A stretch of 26,062 nt of DNA from Lachnospiraceae bacterium (GCA_900769115.1 CAAGFJ010000030.1:1-26062), one strand, 5' to 3'; counted from the first letter of the stretch, positions 1 to 8,042 are shown. Notes: generated from the sequence alone by a model not told the origin. Program-made: numbers and translations.

Positions 1-46
1 CGGGGTCACAACCTTCAACATGCGCGTCCGTCACTTACGCTGTGCA
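1..46. repeat. End of a second copy of the inverted-repeat element, cut by the window edge
   Basis: Positions 24-45 contain a cgtccgt...cttacgctgt motif that matches the inner and outer parts of the terminal repeats of the element at 1584-1936. The first 23 bases also resemble, in reverse complement, the sequence just inside the left end of that element (a shared ggttgtga/ggctgtga stretch). This suggests a diverged copy running off the left edge. It starts about 10 bases after the stop codon of the Lon-type AAA gene. Confidence 0.5.
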
Positions 47-56
47 AGGGTATAAG

Positions 57-1538
57 TTACTGCAGGAGGGAGCGAATCATGTCTTCATCATAGGTAACAC
101 ATATCATATGTTCAGCCTCAATACGATACAATGCATTGGCTGCAATATGTTCAGCAGCCTGCTCAATATCACGGATACCAGATGTATCCTTAAAGATGTC
201 CATGATCGCATCCAACGCTTCCTCTGTAATAACAATCTCTTCGCTGCGAAGTCCTATTCTTTTCAGTACCTTCGGCATAGCAAATCTGGTAAAGATGACA
301 CGTTTCTCTTCTATGCTGTAGTCCGGCAATTCAATGACTGCAAAACGTGACATTAATGGAGCGCTGATCGCATTACGGTCATTTGCCGTTGCAATCGGAT
401 ATACACCCGTTGTCGGAATGTTACACTCCACATAATTATCTGTAAATCCAAGGTTATCCAACAAGGTAAGCAATACATCGGCAGGATTACCATTTCCTTT
501 TCCGGAAGATGCTTTATCCAACTCATTGATAATAAATACAAGATTGGAGCTTTCTGCATTTGCAAATGCTTCCATAATCAGTCCCGGCTTTGCATTGGCA
601 TAGATTCGGGAGCTTCCGGTCAACTGTTCCGGATCATTGATGGAACTCATCTCCAGAGTTGTCCATGACATTTTCAAAATCTTTGCTACCGCATAGGCAA
701 TCTGTGACTTACCGGTACCTGCCGGGCCAATGATCAGCAGACCATACGCCGGTAATGTATGCGTACGATTAATCTGAATGATTGTCTCAATAATACGTTG
801 TTTCACATTATCTAATCCATATAATTCCTCATCTAAGATGCGTCTTGCTTCCACCGGATCAATTGGTTGGAAATCCGTATTCTTCCACTGGATATTCAAC
901 ATGATAGAAAGTGCACGCTGTGCATGCCGCCTCTCTTCCGGTGTCACTTCTGTTGATTTAGCTACAGCTAAATTACGTCTTGCCCAAAGACGGATATTAT
1001 CCGGAAGCGTACTTCCTGCACACATCAGATAATCCGTGATACTCTGAATACTGGTAAGCTTCATATCATCCGAATCTTCAATTTCATCAAAGTCTACAAC
1101 TTCCTTCGATGGTGCATCACTTTGCAACAAACGGTCAATCATAAACTGCAGGAAACCATTTTCACCGGAGAGTTTTGTTCCGCGCATAGCAACTCCCGTC
1201 TCAAAGATCTTATATACGGCATAACCGGAATCTGTATTAGTGCCAGAAAGCCGTACCATAATATGATTCTCGCCTAACCATTTGATCAACTTCTCAAAAC
1301 GGGCGTCAATCTGCAATATATTATGATTGGATTTCTCCTCATCAAAAATGAATGCCGTTCCCTTTGTCGGAGCTGTAAACATTCCGGATGAATGATGTAC
1401 TAACTTCTTATCCTTGTCCTCTAACAACATGATCGGATGTTCTGCATCCGGCACTCTTTCATTTGAATATACTAATTCGTATGTCTTCTCTGCCTGAACG
1501 GCATCTTTCTTTTCCTGGTTAAAATCAAAAACAGGCAT
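57..1538 (-). CDS. Lon-type AAA+ ATPase without a protease domain, atypical Walker B
   Basis: A 493-aa protein. The first 220 residues are of unrecognised type. Residues 230-490 form a AAA+ module that reads like the ATPase domain of Lon: Walker A GPAGTGKS at about 271-278, then a Walker B region FIINELDK at about 335-342, a GNPADVLLTLLD stretch that parallels Lon's GDPASALLEVLD, a TAND sensor 1, and a C-terminal helical lid with GIRDIEQ (Lon GVRNLER, sensor-2 Arg). There is no S16 peptidase domain and no Ser-Lys dyad. The Walker B Asp is Asn (codon AAT), while the catalytic Glu is kept. ATG 1538 was chosen over ATG 1553 because a GAGAGG lies 7 bases upstream of it. A TATAAT sits at 1562-1567. 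The likely role is ATP-driven remodelling of an unknown partner. It may act with the DUF4132 set at 10.6-18.9 kb, as MoxR-type ATPases accompany DUF4132 genes in the E. coli yeh region; this link is inference. Confidence 0.85.
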   Translation of the reverse strand: MPVFDFNQEKKDAVQAEKTYELVYSNERVPDAEHPIMLLEDKDKKLVHHSSGMFTAPTKGTAFIFDEEKSNHNILQIDARFEKLIKWLGENHIMVRLSGTNTDSGYAVYKIFETGVAMRGTKLSGENGFLQFMIDRLLQSDAPSKEVVDFDEIEDSDDMKLTSIQSITDYLMCAGSTLPDNIRLWARRNLAVAKSTEVTPEERRHAQRALSIMLNIQWKNTDFQPIDPVEARRILDEELYGLDNVKQRIIETIIQINRTHTLPAYGLLIIGPAGTGKSQIAYAVAKILKMSWTTLEMSSINDPEQLTGSSRIYANAKPGLIMEAFANAESSNLVFIINELDKASSGKGNGNPADVLLTLLDNLGFTDNYVECNIPTTGVYPIATANDRNAISAPLMSRFAVIELPDYSIEEKRVIFTRFAMPKVLKRIGLRSEEIVITEEALDAIMDIFKDTSGIRDIEQAAEHIAANALYRIEAEHMICVTYDEDMIRSLLQ

Positions 1539-1583
1539 CTTGTAACCTCTCATTCCTCTCTATTATAAATACTTCACACTCTC

Positions 1584-1936
1584 CTACAGCGTAAGTCAAC
1601 GGACGTGCGAAACATTCAGGCTGTGAAATCGGTTGATTGGGATATAACATATCAACGTAGTCGCTACTCATCACTCGCAGCGGTACTAAGCTCAAAAACA
1701 CCTCGCCAAGTACCGGCGGCTCTGAAGTACCTGCTTATGATAGATGTTATATCCTTCCAACCGATATTCACTTTAACGAGTTTCGCACTGATCGACATTA
1801 CGATCGTTCTGATGGTCGCAATGTAAGTTGCCTAACCGTTGGAATAGTAACATTCGTAAGTATTTTTTAATATTCACCATGGTTAAATTGCATAGAGGTA
1901 CATTGTGCCAACATCCGTTAGACACTTACGCTGTAG
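1584..1936. mobile_element. 353-bp non-coding element with inverted ends (MITE-like or structured RNA)
   Basis: The gene-free stretch 1554-1987 is filled by this unit. Both ends read ctacagcgtaagt inward, followed by a related aacgga(c/t)gt block, giving imperfect terminal inverted repeats of about 25 bases (1584-1609 and 1911-1936). Inside is a long nested stem (1628-1650 with 1744-1765), a 7-bp hairpin within it (1681-1687 with 1709-1715), and a further hairpin (1795-1804 with 1815-1824). A second copy of the 'agtacc' arm at 1726-1731 would allow an alternative pairing. No ORF inside looks real, and no target-site duplication is obvious. A MITE is the simplest reading because a second copy end occurs at 1-46. 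A structured non-coding RNA is the alternative, and transcription strand is unknown. Confidence 0.6.
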
Positions 1937-1987
1937 AAGAATATAGTCTGTTGAAATTATAGGCTGAAATACCAAATTACGCAACTG

Positions 1988-3112
1988 TTAATTTTGTGGC
2001 CAGTATTTTAGTTCTTCTTTGCTGTAGTCTCCCTGATTCGTACTATATGCAGATTCATTCATCATGTCAATCACGGTTCCGTCATATAAATACAACACCA
2101 GTGTCTTTTCCTCATCTTCCGGGTTATCCGGGTCTATCTTAACCCAACTGTAATCCGTTACATCAGAAAACGAGTAGACTTGCTTCTTTCCATGAACAAC
2201 CTGAATCTCCTGTCTTGTATAATTGATCTCCTCATACCACCATCTTCCTGCCATAATGCTAATTAGAACCGATACAACCACGCACACCGACAGTACCCTA
2301 CAGACTGCCTTTCTCCATCTTGCCAGCCGCCCGGAAAATGGAGAACTAAATGTTACAATAAATATGAACAATATCACAGACAAGCCAAAGATAATAAACA
2401 TCCAGGATTCCCCCACACCCCGAACCAATATCTCACCTTTCATCATCGCTGCACTACCCACATCACTGATTACACCATACCCTACAAATGCTGCAAGCAG
2501 CATAATTCCAAAATTAATCATATACACAATATAGAGAAATACACCGTGTAACAATGCCCAACCAAGGTAATTACTTCTCGACTGAACTTTTTTATAATAG
2601 TAATGTTCATATAAACATCCAATCAAAAATGATACGGCGATGCAAATAAATGACACGCATATATATTGTAATGTATTATCTGACAACAAGGCACACACAA
2701 GAAAAACTGCTAATATGACCATCTGATACAGAAACAGTCTCCTCGCAACATAACGAAAGTACTCTTTGATCGATATATTATGTACACGTATCCACTCGCT
2801 CATCTCTGCTTCCGTCTTAAGATTTGAATCCGTTTCTTGCACCTGCCACACCAGATAACTTCGATAAAACCAATACGTAAAGCACCCTGTTTCTAGCACC
2901 AACAACAAGATATTCCCCTCCAGATATACCTGCGTCAACGCATCCTCCTGAAATACCACAAAAAGTATACCTGCCAATAGGCTGACAATAAAACATATAT
3001 TGGCATATCTGCGACCGCTTCCACTATGTGCCCGTACCTCTTCCGCAATATTTTGTATATTCTTTTCCATCAACCAAGCCTCTTCCGCAATCCCCTGTAT
3101 ATTCTTTCCCAT
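1988..3112 (-). CDS. Multi-pass membrane protein, ABC transporter partner
   Basis: A 374-aa protein not recognised as a named family. A short cytoplasmic N-terminus (MGKNIQG...) carries a repeated KNIQ-IAEE unit. About seven hydrophobic segments follow between residues 45 and 290. The C-terminus is a polar tail of about 85 residues that probably lies outside the membrane. The start ATG at 3112 overlaps the TGA of the upstream ABC ATPase by one base (TGATG) and has a GAGGAGG site 8 bases upstream. A longer frame to 3178 is open but lies inside the ATPase gene. The position and coupling suggest that it is the permease for the ATPase at 3112-3840. It is the last gene of the GntR-controlled operon. 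No clear terminator follows before the inverted-repeat element. Confidence 0.8.
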   Translation of the reverse strand: MGKNIQGIAEEAWLMEKNIQNIAEEVRAHSGSGRRYANICFIVSLLAGILFVVFQEDALTQVYLEGNILLLVLETGCFTYWFYRSYLVWQVQETDSNLKTEAEMSEWIRVHNISIKEYFRYVARRLFLYQMVILAVFLVCALLSDNTLQYICVSFICIAVSFLIGCLYEHYYYKKVQSRSNYLGWALLHGVFLYIVYMINFGIMLLAAFVGYGVISDVGSAAMMKGEILVRGVGESWMFIIFGLSVILFIFIVTFSSPFSGRLARWRKAVCRVLSVCVVVSVLISIMAGRWWYEEINYTRQEIQVVHGKKQVYSFSDVTDYSWVKIDPDNPEDEEKTLVLYLYDGTVIDMMNESAYSTNQGDYSKEELKYWPQN

Positions 3113-3127
3113 CAGCCAAGCCTCCTC
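3044..3127 (-). repeat. Two 42-bp tandem repeats spanning a gene junction
   Basis: Two adjacent 42-base units (3127-3086 and 3085-3044 on the minus strand) are near-identical, and a third partial copy begins at 3043. Each unit contains a purine-rich SD-like block, a cttgg(c/t)tgatgg stretch holding TGATG, and codons for KNIQ-IAEE. The first unit provides the stop of the ATPase plus the ribosome site and start of the membrane gene. The second duplicates that ribosome site and an in-frame ATG. Because 42 is a multiple of three, the duplication keeps the frame. Confidence 0.85.
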
Positions 3128-3840
3128 ATCAATTCTCTTACATCGCTGCATTGATTCTCGGACAACAGCCTTCCGCATTCCCCATACGCAGCTATATTTC
3201 CATCCTTCAATACTGCTATATAATCCGTGATATCATTTATCTCCTCCACTAAATGTGTACTGATGATCAGTCCCATATCCTCGTCCCTGCACTGATGCGA
3301 TAACAGATCCCACAAGTCTGTCTTGACAACCGGATCTAAATTTGCCATCGGTTCATCCATCAATAAAAGCCGGGGATTTCTTGCTAAATGAAATGCAATC
3401 TGCACCTGCATCTTCTGGCCGGTAGACAGCTCTCCATATGTTTCCTGTAACCGTTCTTTCGGGAATCCAAGCCGTTCTAATATCGTCTCAAACCGCTCTG
3501 CGTCCCAATGCTGATACAGCCCCGAAAATAGAGCAATATTCTTCTCTACCGGAATCTCATCCATACACCACACCTTATCACTGACATACGCAACCTCATC
3601 CCGGAAATGTCCGTACTCCGTCTGTGCCTCGATTGCCTGCACTCCGGTCACATCCACATCATTCCAATACACATGTCCTTTGTTTGGCTTTAATACTCCG
3701 TAAAGCATATCCAATAAGGTTGTCTTTCCTGCTCCATTTCTCCCTAACAGGGTCAAAATATAGCCATCCTCCAATTCAAAAGAAACATCCTGCATTTTGA
3801 ATTTTCTGCTATGATATCCCAATCCTTCTGCTTTAATCAT
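3112..3840 (-). CDS. ABC transporter ATP-binding protein (second in operon)
   Basis: A 242-aa nucleotide-binding subunit. Visible motifs are Walker A GRNGAGKT at 33-40, the signature LSTGQ at 138-142, Walker B LLLMDEP with D162 and E163, and the switch His at 196 in STHLVEE. The overall style matches the YtrB/EcsA/BcrA class of ATPases that serve small export or antibiotic-sensing systems; the substrate is unknown. The start ATG at 3840 has GGGAGG 6 bases upstream and overlaps the end of the GntR gene by 8 bases. Its stop overlaps the start of the membrane gene by one base. Both overlaps point to translational coupling. Confidence 0.92.
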   Translation of the reverse strand: MIKAEGLGYHSRKFKMQDVSFELEDGYILTLLGRNGAGKTTLLDMLYGVLKPNKGHVYWNDVDVTGVQAIEAQTEYGHFRDEVAYVSDKVWCMDEIPVEKNIALFSGLYQHWDAERFETILERLGFPKERLQETYGELSTGQKMQVQIAFHLARNPRLLLMDEPMANLDPVVKTDLWDLLSHQCRDEDMGLIISTHLVEEINDITDYIAVLKDGNIAAYGECGRLLSENQCSDVRELMRRLG

Positions 3841-4213
3841 CTGTATCCTCCCAGAGTATCTCTATCATATCGTAAACTTCTTCTTTGCCAAGGCCTGCTG
3901 CTTTCGCCTTTGCGATCCAGCCCGCCAGCTCCTCCTCTATCGTAACCGTTCGCTTCTCCGCAAGATAATCCAGATCCGGATCATCCACAAAAAATCCCTT
4001 TCCCGGAACCGGATAGATCATTCCTTCCTGTTCCAATTCCTCGTATGCTTTCTTTGTTGTGATCACGCTGATCTTAAGATCTGCGGAAAGCCCCCGAATA
4101 GAAGGCAACGCCTCTCCCCTTTGCAACTGTCCGGCAAGAATCGCCTCTTTGATCTGATTGCTGATCTGTGTATAGATCGGAGTACCACCTTTCGATTGAA
4201 TCTTAATCTTCAT
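3833..4213 (-). CDS. GntR-family regulator, YtrA type
   Basis: A 126-aa DNA-binding protein. Residues 12-78 are a GntR winged helix (PIYTQISNQIKEAI..G.L..GEALPSIR..., ending in a GKGFFV wing). The tail is only about 45 residues, as in the YtrA subfamily, which lacks a large effector domain and usually represses its own ABC operon. AGGAGG lies about 8 bases upstream of the ATG. It overlaps the preceding membrane gene by 11 bases and the following ATPase by 8. The palindrome at 5756-5780 in the operon promoter is a good candidate operator. Unusually, the regulator is the third gene of the operon rather than the first. Confidence 0.92.
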   Translation of the reverse strand: MKIKIQSKGGTPIYTQISNQIKEAILAGQLQRGEALPSIRGLSADLKISVITTKKAYEELEQEGMIYPVPGKGFFVDDPDLDYLAEKRTVTIEEELAGWIAKAKAAGLGKEEVYDMIEILWEDTDD

Positions 4214-4802
4214 ATTTTCTGCCTCCTATCTGCCGTATCACATCTACCAGCAAAATAACAAATCCAATCCCCAATCCTGCCATAAATACTGTATAAAAGT
4301 TTTGTTCGACAAACGCGGCTATTTTCCCGGTCTGATTGAACAATTCAATTCCGCAAAAGATAAATATAATAAGCAGGATTTTATCTGCAATACAGATGAC
4401 ACCATCATATATATTGGTTATCCGGCAATGGCAAACCTTACAGACCTTGCGATGAAAAAGGTACATGCAATATGCCGCATCTAACAAAAACAGATTCGGA
4501 AGCTGCAATAGCACCGATTGGCTATAGCCTTGCATAATGATCAGATTGACCATAATCAGAACAGCGATCAGAAGCATTTCCATGCCAGCATTGAAAATGA
4601 GACGCCTTTTCCGCTCTTCCCCTGTTTCCGGAAGCAATTGATAAATGTCCGGCTCTTCCTCTAAGCTATATATGTATCCACATGTAACAATGCCCCATAC
4701 ATTGAAAAACATAATGGTAAGGGCTGCAAAAATGATCCCCACAATATTGGCCGGTCTGTCCTGCAGGTGTGCCTTGCAATCCGCAACAAACTCTCTAAAC
4801 AT
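4203..4802 (-). CDS. Membrane protein, partner of the first ABC ATPase
   Basis: A 199-aa protein of no recognised family. About five hydrophobic segments are seen (roughly 18-45, 70-90, 98-116, 135-155 and 168-190). A charged loop with EEEPDIYQLLPETGEERKRR lies after the first segment. The ATG at 4802 is preferred over an upstream TTG at 4808 because GAGGTG sits 7 bases before it. It overlaps the end of the first ATPase gene by 8 bases. Its likely role is the membrane-spanning half of the transporter with the ATPase at 4795-5715. This follows from position only. Confidence 0.8.
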   Translation of the reverse strand: MFREFVADCKAHLQDRPANIVGIIFAALTIMFFNVWGIVTCGYIYSLEEEPDIYQLLPETGEERKRRLIFNAGMEMLLIAVLIMVNLIIMQGYSQSVLLQLPNLFLLDAAYCMYLFHRKVCKVCHCRITNIYDGVICIADKILLIIFIFCGIELFNQTGKIAAFVEQNFYTVFMAGLGIGFVILLVDVIRQIGGRKYED

Positions 4803-5715
4803 TCTCAATCACCTCGCCTTTCTCTACATAATACATAATCTCTTTCAATTCCGGATACCTTGCGCATTCCCTGATAGATGCCGGAAGTTCATACTGTTCC
4901 ACGTCGATCAGCCACTCATTATGATTCGTTTCTTTCCGTCCACCCAGAATCCGCTCTGACGGAATTCCTCTCAATACCTCATCCTCAGCTTCTATGATTC
5001 GATAACGATCCCTCAGCTCATCCACCGTTCCGTAAAAATAAATCCGGCTGACACCATTTTGTTCCCTCAGCCACAGGATATAATCAGCAAAATTCTCCAT
5101 CTCCTCAACCAAGTGGCTTGCATAGATCACACTTTTTCTCTCATCCGATACCAGTTTCCGAATCTCTTCATAAAACGCATCCCGAAATTCCACATCCAGA
5201 TTGCCGGTCGGTTCATCCATAAAATACACACTGGCATCATAACTTAATGCAAATGCCAACTGCTGCCGTATCTGCTGTCCCTGTGACAACCTGTTAAGTG
5301 CCTGAATATTCTTCTTCCCATGGCAGACAGACCGTAATTTTTCCGGATGCTCTATAATCCCATACTGTTGCAAAAGCTCCTCATATCGTTCCTGATCAAA
5401 GCGATCATAATACCTGCCAAACAACCTGCCATTGGTCAATGCATTGACATTCATTCGAAATGGTGATTCATTCAGAACATATGCAATCCGTTTCTTATAT
5501 TCCTTCTCATCCTTCTGTAAAGAATAACCTAGAATCTTGGCATCCCCTTGTGTGCTCTGCATCCCCATCAGCGTCCGAAGTAAGGTCGTCTTTCCGCTTC
5601 CGTTCCTGCCAATCACACCAAGAACACACCCTTCCTCTAACGCAAACGTAATATCCTTTAGTTGAAAATGCTCCCATTCTTGTGTAATCTGCTTACATGA
5701 AAATATTGGATTCAT
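4795..5715 (-). CDS. ABC transporter ATP-binding protein (first in operon)
   Basis: A 306-aa ATPase subunit. It has Walker A GRNGSGKT at 36-43, the signature LSQGQ at 142-146, Walker B VYFMDEP with D166 and E167, and the switch His at 200 in ASHLVEE. An extra C-terminal portion of about 90 residues follows the ABC domain, as is common in YtrB/EcsA-type ATPases. The ATG at 5715 was chosen because AAGGAGGAGG lies just upstream. The open frame back to 5757 would run into the promoter/operator region. It is the promoter-proximal gene of the five-gene GntR operon. Confidence 0.92.
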   Translation of the reverse strand: MNPIFSCKQITQEWEHFQLKDITFALEEGCVLGVIGRNGSGKTTLLRTLMGMQSTQGDAKILGYSLQKDEKEYKKRIAYVLNESPFRMNVNALTNGRLFGRYYDRFDQERYEELLQQYGIIEHPEKLRSVCHGKKNIQALNRLSQGQQIRQQLAFALSYDASVYFMDEPTGNLDVEFRDAFYEEIRKLVSDERKSVIYASHLVEEMENFADYILWLREQNGVSRIYFYGTVDELRDRYRIIEAEDEVLRGIPSERILGGRKETNHNEWLIDVEQYELPASIRECARYPELKEIMYYVEKGEVIENV

Positions 5716-5755
5716 ATGCCTCCTCCTTATGAACTGTTTCCACATGGTTTGTTCC

Positions 5756-5780
5756 ACTGTATATGCACAGTATATACAGT
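5756..5780. promoter_or_regulatory. Palindromic operator, probable GntR site
   Basis: A perfect 9-bp inverted repeat, actgtatat and atatacagt, is separated by 7 bases. It covers the -10 element of the operon promoter and the bases around the expected start of transcription. A further overlapping tatataca half lies at 5781-5788. YtrA-type GntR proteins bind AT-rich palindromes of this kind in their own promoters. Assigning it to the GntR encoded at 3833-4213 is inference. Confidence 0.65.
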
Positions 5781-5797
5781 TATATACACGTTGTCAA
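5769..5797 (-). promoter_or_regulatory. Sigma-A promoter of the ABC/GntR operon
   Basis: On the minus strand the sequence has TTGACA (5797-5792), a 17-base spacer and TATACT (5774-5769). This is a perfect -35 with a near-perfect -10. It lies about 54 bases upstream of the ATG of the first ATPase gene. Confidence 0.8.
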
Positions 5798-6053
5798 GAT
5801 GATTATATAGATTAAAGCACCGTTTGCGACTCTTTTGCGCCTGTTCGAAATTACAAAGCAATTATCTTCTACTCCGCTAGGTGCGCATCCACACCAGAAC
5901 GTTTTTCTTTATAGGGCGAACTTTCCTACAAAGAAAAAGAGATACCGCTGCACATTTCACGCATACGATATCTCTTCTACTCTACATATCCATATAGGAA
6001 GCACAATTCCTTTTATCAGGCATCACACATTCTGTTCGTCTGACACCATCACA
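5798..6053. other. Gene-free spacer between two operons
   Basis: This holds the terminator of the TRAP operon (5931-5975) and the region upstream of the ABC operon promoter. Between 5800 and 5930 no gene or strong site was found. Only short repeated phrases such as tttgcgactcttttgcgcc are seen. A plus-strand reading frame crosses the terminator and enters the permease gene antisense; it has no ribosome site and is not believed. Confidence 0.6.
5931..5975 (-). terminator. Intrinsic terminator of the TRAP operon
   Basis: Reading the minus strand, agagatatcg and cggtatctct form a 10-bp stem with one G-T pair. The loop is 18 bases and the stem is followed directly by TTTTTCTTT. It lies about 80 bases past the stop codon of the permease gene, where an operon end is expected. 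Confidence 0.8.
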
Positions 6054-7988
6054 TCATGCTTTCTTTGCTGCTTCCGCATACTGCCATGCAATGACTGCAG
6101 CAATCATCACAATTCCCACAATATCCGTGATCCACGACGGGAAGATCAGCATCAGTCCTGCTGCAACGAACAGAACTCTCTGTAACAGATTCATATCCTT
6201 CTTCAGATATCCCTCTAATCCCGCTGCCACACCAAAGATTCCGATAAATGATGTGATCACAATCCGGATGACCTCCACTGCATTCGTATCGATCATCAGA
6301 AGTGCCGGACTGAAACAGAATACATACGGCACAATGAATACCGCAATTGCAAGCCGCGATGCATTGAAAGCCGTCTTCATCGGATTCGCCTTTGCAATCG
6401 CTGAACCCGCATAAGCTGCAAGTGCAACCGGCGGCGTAATATCCGCAACAATACCAAAGTAGAATACAAAGAAATGTGCGGCCAACGCTGGAACGCCCAT
6501 ACGGATCAGAATCGGGGCACAGGTTGCTGCCATAATACAATAGTTCGCCGTTGTCGGCACACCCATTCCCAATACGATACAACACAACATCGTAAGGAAT
6601 AATGCAATGATCAGATGATTGTTCGATACTGCAATGATCCCGTTGATCAGTTCATTTGCAAGACCTGTCATGGTAATGGAACCGGAAATGATACCTGCAA
6701 CGCCACAGGCTGTTGCCACTGTGATCGTACTCTTACCACCTGCCTCTAATGCATCAAAGAACTTCGGCAGCGTAATACGGTTCTCCTTATCAAATAAACT
6801 CACCACGATGGATAACACAATGGCAAAGCTTGCCGCACGCTGCATCGTCATGTAATTACCGGAAACCCATACCACCAACATAACTAATGGCAACAACAGA
6901 TAGATCTTCCGAACCAATAATTTGAACTTTGGCAGTTCTTCTTTCGGAATGCCGGAAAGTCCCAATCTCTTTGCCTCAAGATGTACCGTAATAAATATAC
7001 CTGCAAAATAAAGAATTGCCGGCAGGATTGCTCTACTTAAGATGCTTGAATATGGCACACCGATAAAGTCTGCCATCAGGAATGCTGCTGCACCCATGAT
7101 CGGCGGCATGATCTGACCACCGGTCGATGCTGCGGCCTCTACCGCTCCTGCAAATTCTGCCTTGTATCCGGTCTTCTTCATCATCGGAATCGTAACGGAA
7201 CCGGTTGTTACCGTATTACCTACCGAAGAACCTGATACCATTCCACAAAGCGCAGATGAGATTACCGATACCTTTGCCGGTCCTCCGGAAAATCTACCTG
7301 CCACACAGTTTGCCAACTGAATGAAAAAGTTCGAGATTCCCGTCCGCTCCAAAAAAGCACCAAATATAATAAATACTACAATATACTTTGAACACACATT
7401 AACCGGTGTCGAAAAGATTCCCTCTTTTGTGTAGAACAGATTCCGCACAAAATAGCGCACTCTTCCAAAAAACTCCGGATTGGTCAGACCAAATGACAAT
7501 GCATATACAACAAAGAAAAATGCCACACAAAGAATCGGAACTCCGACACATCTTCTTGTCACTTCCACTAATGCCAGAATTCCAATAATACCGATCACAA
7601 TCTGGTAAGGATGAAATCTTGTCCCCTGTAATATGATCGCATTGGCATGAAATGTATAATATAGAAATGCTCCCGTTCCAAGGATCATCATAACAATGTC
7701 ATACCATGGCATATAATTCTCCCGGTTATCACCCTTCCTGGCCGGATATATCAAAAAACCCATCAATATGATCAATGCCATAAAAGAAGTCAGCCGGATC
7801 TCTTCTAAAAATGTTGCAAACAAGGTTACATAGATGCACCACAAGGAAAATGCAACAATGATCGTCTTCACGACCAGTCCCGGTTTGCCCGTCCAGGTTC
7901 TCTGATTGGATTCCCGGTCATATTTCTTCATAACGGCATCCACATCCGTACTCATATCCGATACCGTATTCATCATCTCTTTACTCAT
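6054..7988 (-). CDS. TRAP transporter permease, fused small and large subunits (TAXI type)
   Basis: A 644-aa polytopic membrane protein of the 4TM/12TM fused TRAP permease class, in which the DctQ-like and DctM-like subunits are one chain. About 16 hydrophobic segments start at residue 45. The family core is visible near residues 240-320, with GSSVGNTVTTGSVTIPMMKK and the following AAASTGGQIMPPIMGAAAFLMADFIGVPY stretch. A second related segment near 470-540 contains GMGVPTTANY and DITPPVALAAYAGSAIAK. It imports a small organic acid using an ion gradient, together with the binding protein at 8114-9079. The ribosome site is weak (GAGTGAG). It is the last gene before the terminator. Confidence 0.95.
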   Translation of the reverse strand: MSKEMMNTVSDMSTDVDAVMKKYDRESNQRTWTGKPGLVVKTIIVAFSLWCIYVTLFATFLEEIRLTSFMALIILMGFLIYPARKGDNRENYMPWYDIVMMILGTGAFLYYTFHANAIILQGTRFHPYQIVIGIIGILALVEVTRRCVGVPILCVAFFFVVYALSFGLTNPEFFGRVRYFVRNLFYTKEGIFSTPVNVCSKYIVVFIIFGAFLERTGISNFFIQLANCVAGRFSGGPAKVSVISSALCGMVSGSSVGNTVTTGSVTIPMMKKTGYKAEFAGAVEAAASTGGQIMPPIMGAAAFLMADFIGVPYSSILSRAILPAILYFAGIFITVHLEAKRLGLSGIPKEELPKFKLLVRKIYLLLPLVMLVVWVSGNYMTMQRAASFAIVLSIVVSLFDKENRITLPKFFDALEAGGKSTITVATACGVAGIISGSITMTGLANELINGIIAVSNNHLIIALFLTMLCCIVLGMGVPTTANYCIMAATCAPILIRMGVPALAAHFFVFYFGIVADITPPVALAAYAGSAIAKANPMKTAFNASRLAIAVFIVPYVFCFSPALLMIDTNAVEVIRIVITSFIGIFGVAAGLEGYLKKDMNLLQRVLFVAAGLMLIFPSWITDIVGIVMIAAVIAWQYAEAAKKA

Positions 7989-8018
7989 AATCTCACTCTA
8001 TACTTTCTTATCTACTCT

Positions 8019-8042
8019 GATACAGATCCTCTTTTCTGTATC
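8019..8042 (-). other. Intergenic hairpin upstream of the permease gene
   Basis: gatacag and ctgtatc pair perfectly, extended by one more A-T pair, across a loop of about 8 bases. There is no T-run, so it is not a classical terminator. It lies between the binding-protein and permease genes, where such a structure could protect the upstream message or lower permease output. Confidence 0.45.

Noticed and set aside
1562..1598. TTGACT in the repeat end as a -35 for the TATAAT before the Lon-type gene
   Set aside because: The spacing is 26 bases, far from 17. The -10 may be used with a poorer -35, but the repeat does not supply a proper promoter.
1605..1826. Plus-strand frame of 73 codons inside the inverted-repeat element
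   Set aside because: It starts within the terminal repeat, has no ribosome site, and its sequence is accounted for by the stems.
3044..3127. Short repeats considered as a CRISPR remnant
   Set aside because: The units are directly adjacent with no spacers and lie in coding sequence.
5804..5850. Possible integrase tail or attachment site (tttgcgactcttttgcgcc), with a vaguely similar phrase at 22630-22650
   Set aside because: No integrase, no matching direct repeat flanking an island, and only weak resemblance between the two places.
5835..6185. Plus-strand reading frame of 116 codons
   Set aside because: It has no ribosome site, crosses the TRAP terminator and lies antisense to the permease gene; its composition looks like a shadow frame.
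6049..6585. Minus-strand frame of 178 codons inside the permease gene
   Set aside because: It overlaps the well-supported TRAP permease in another frame and is unusually Cys-rich, as expected of a shadow.
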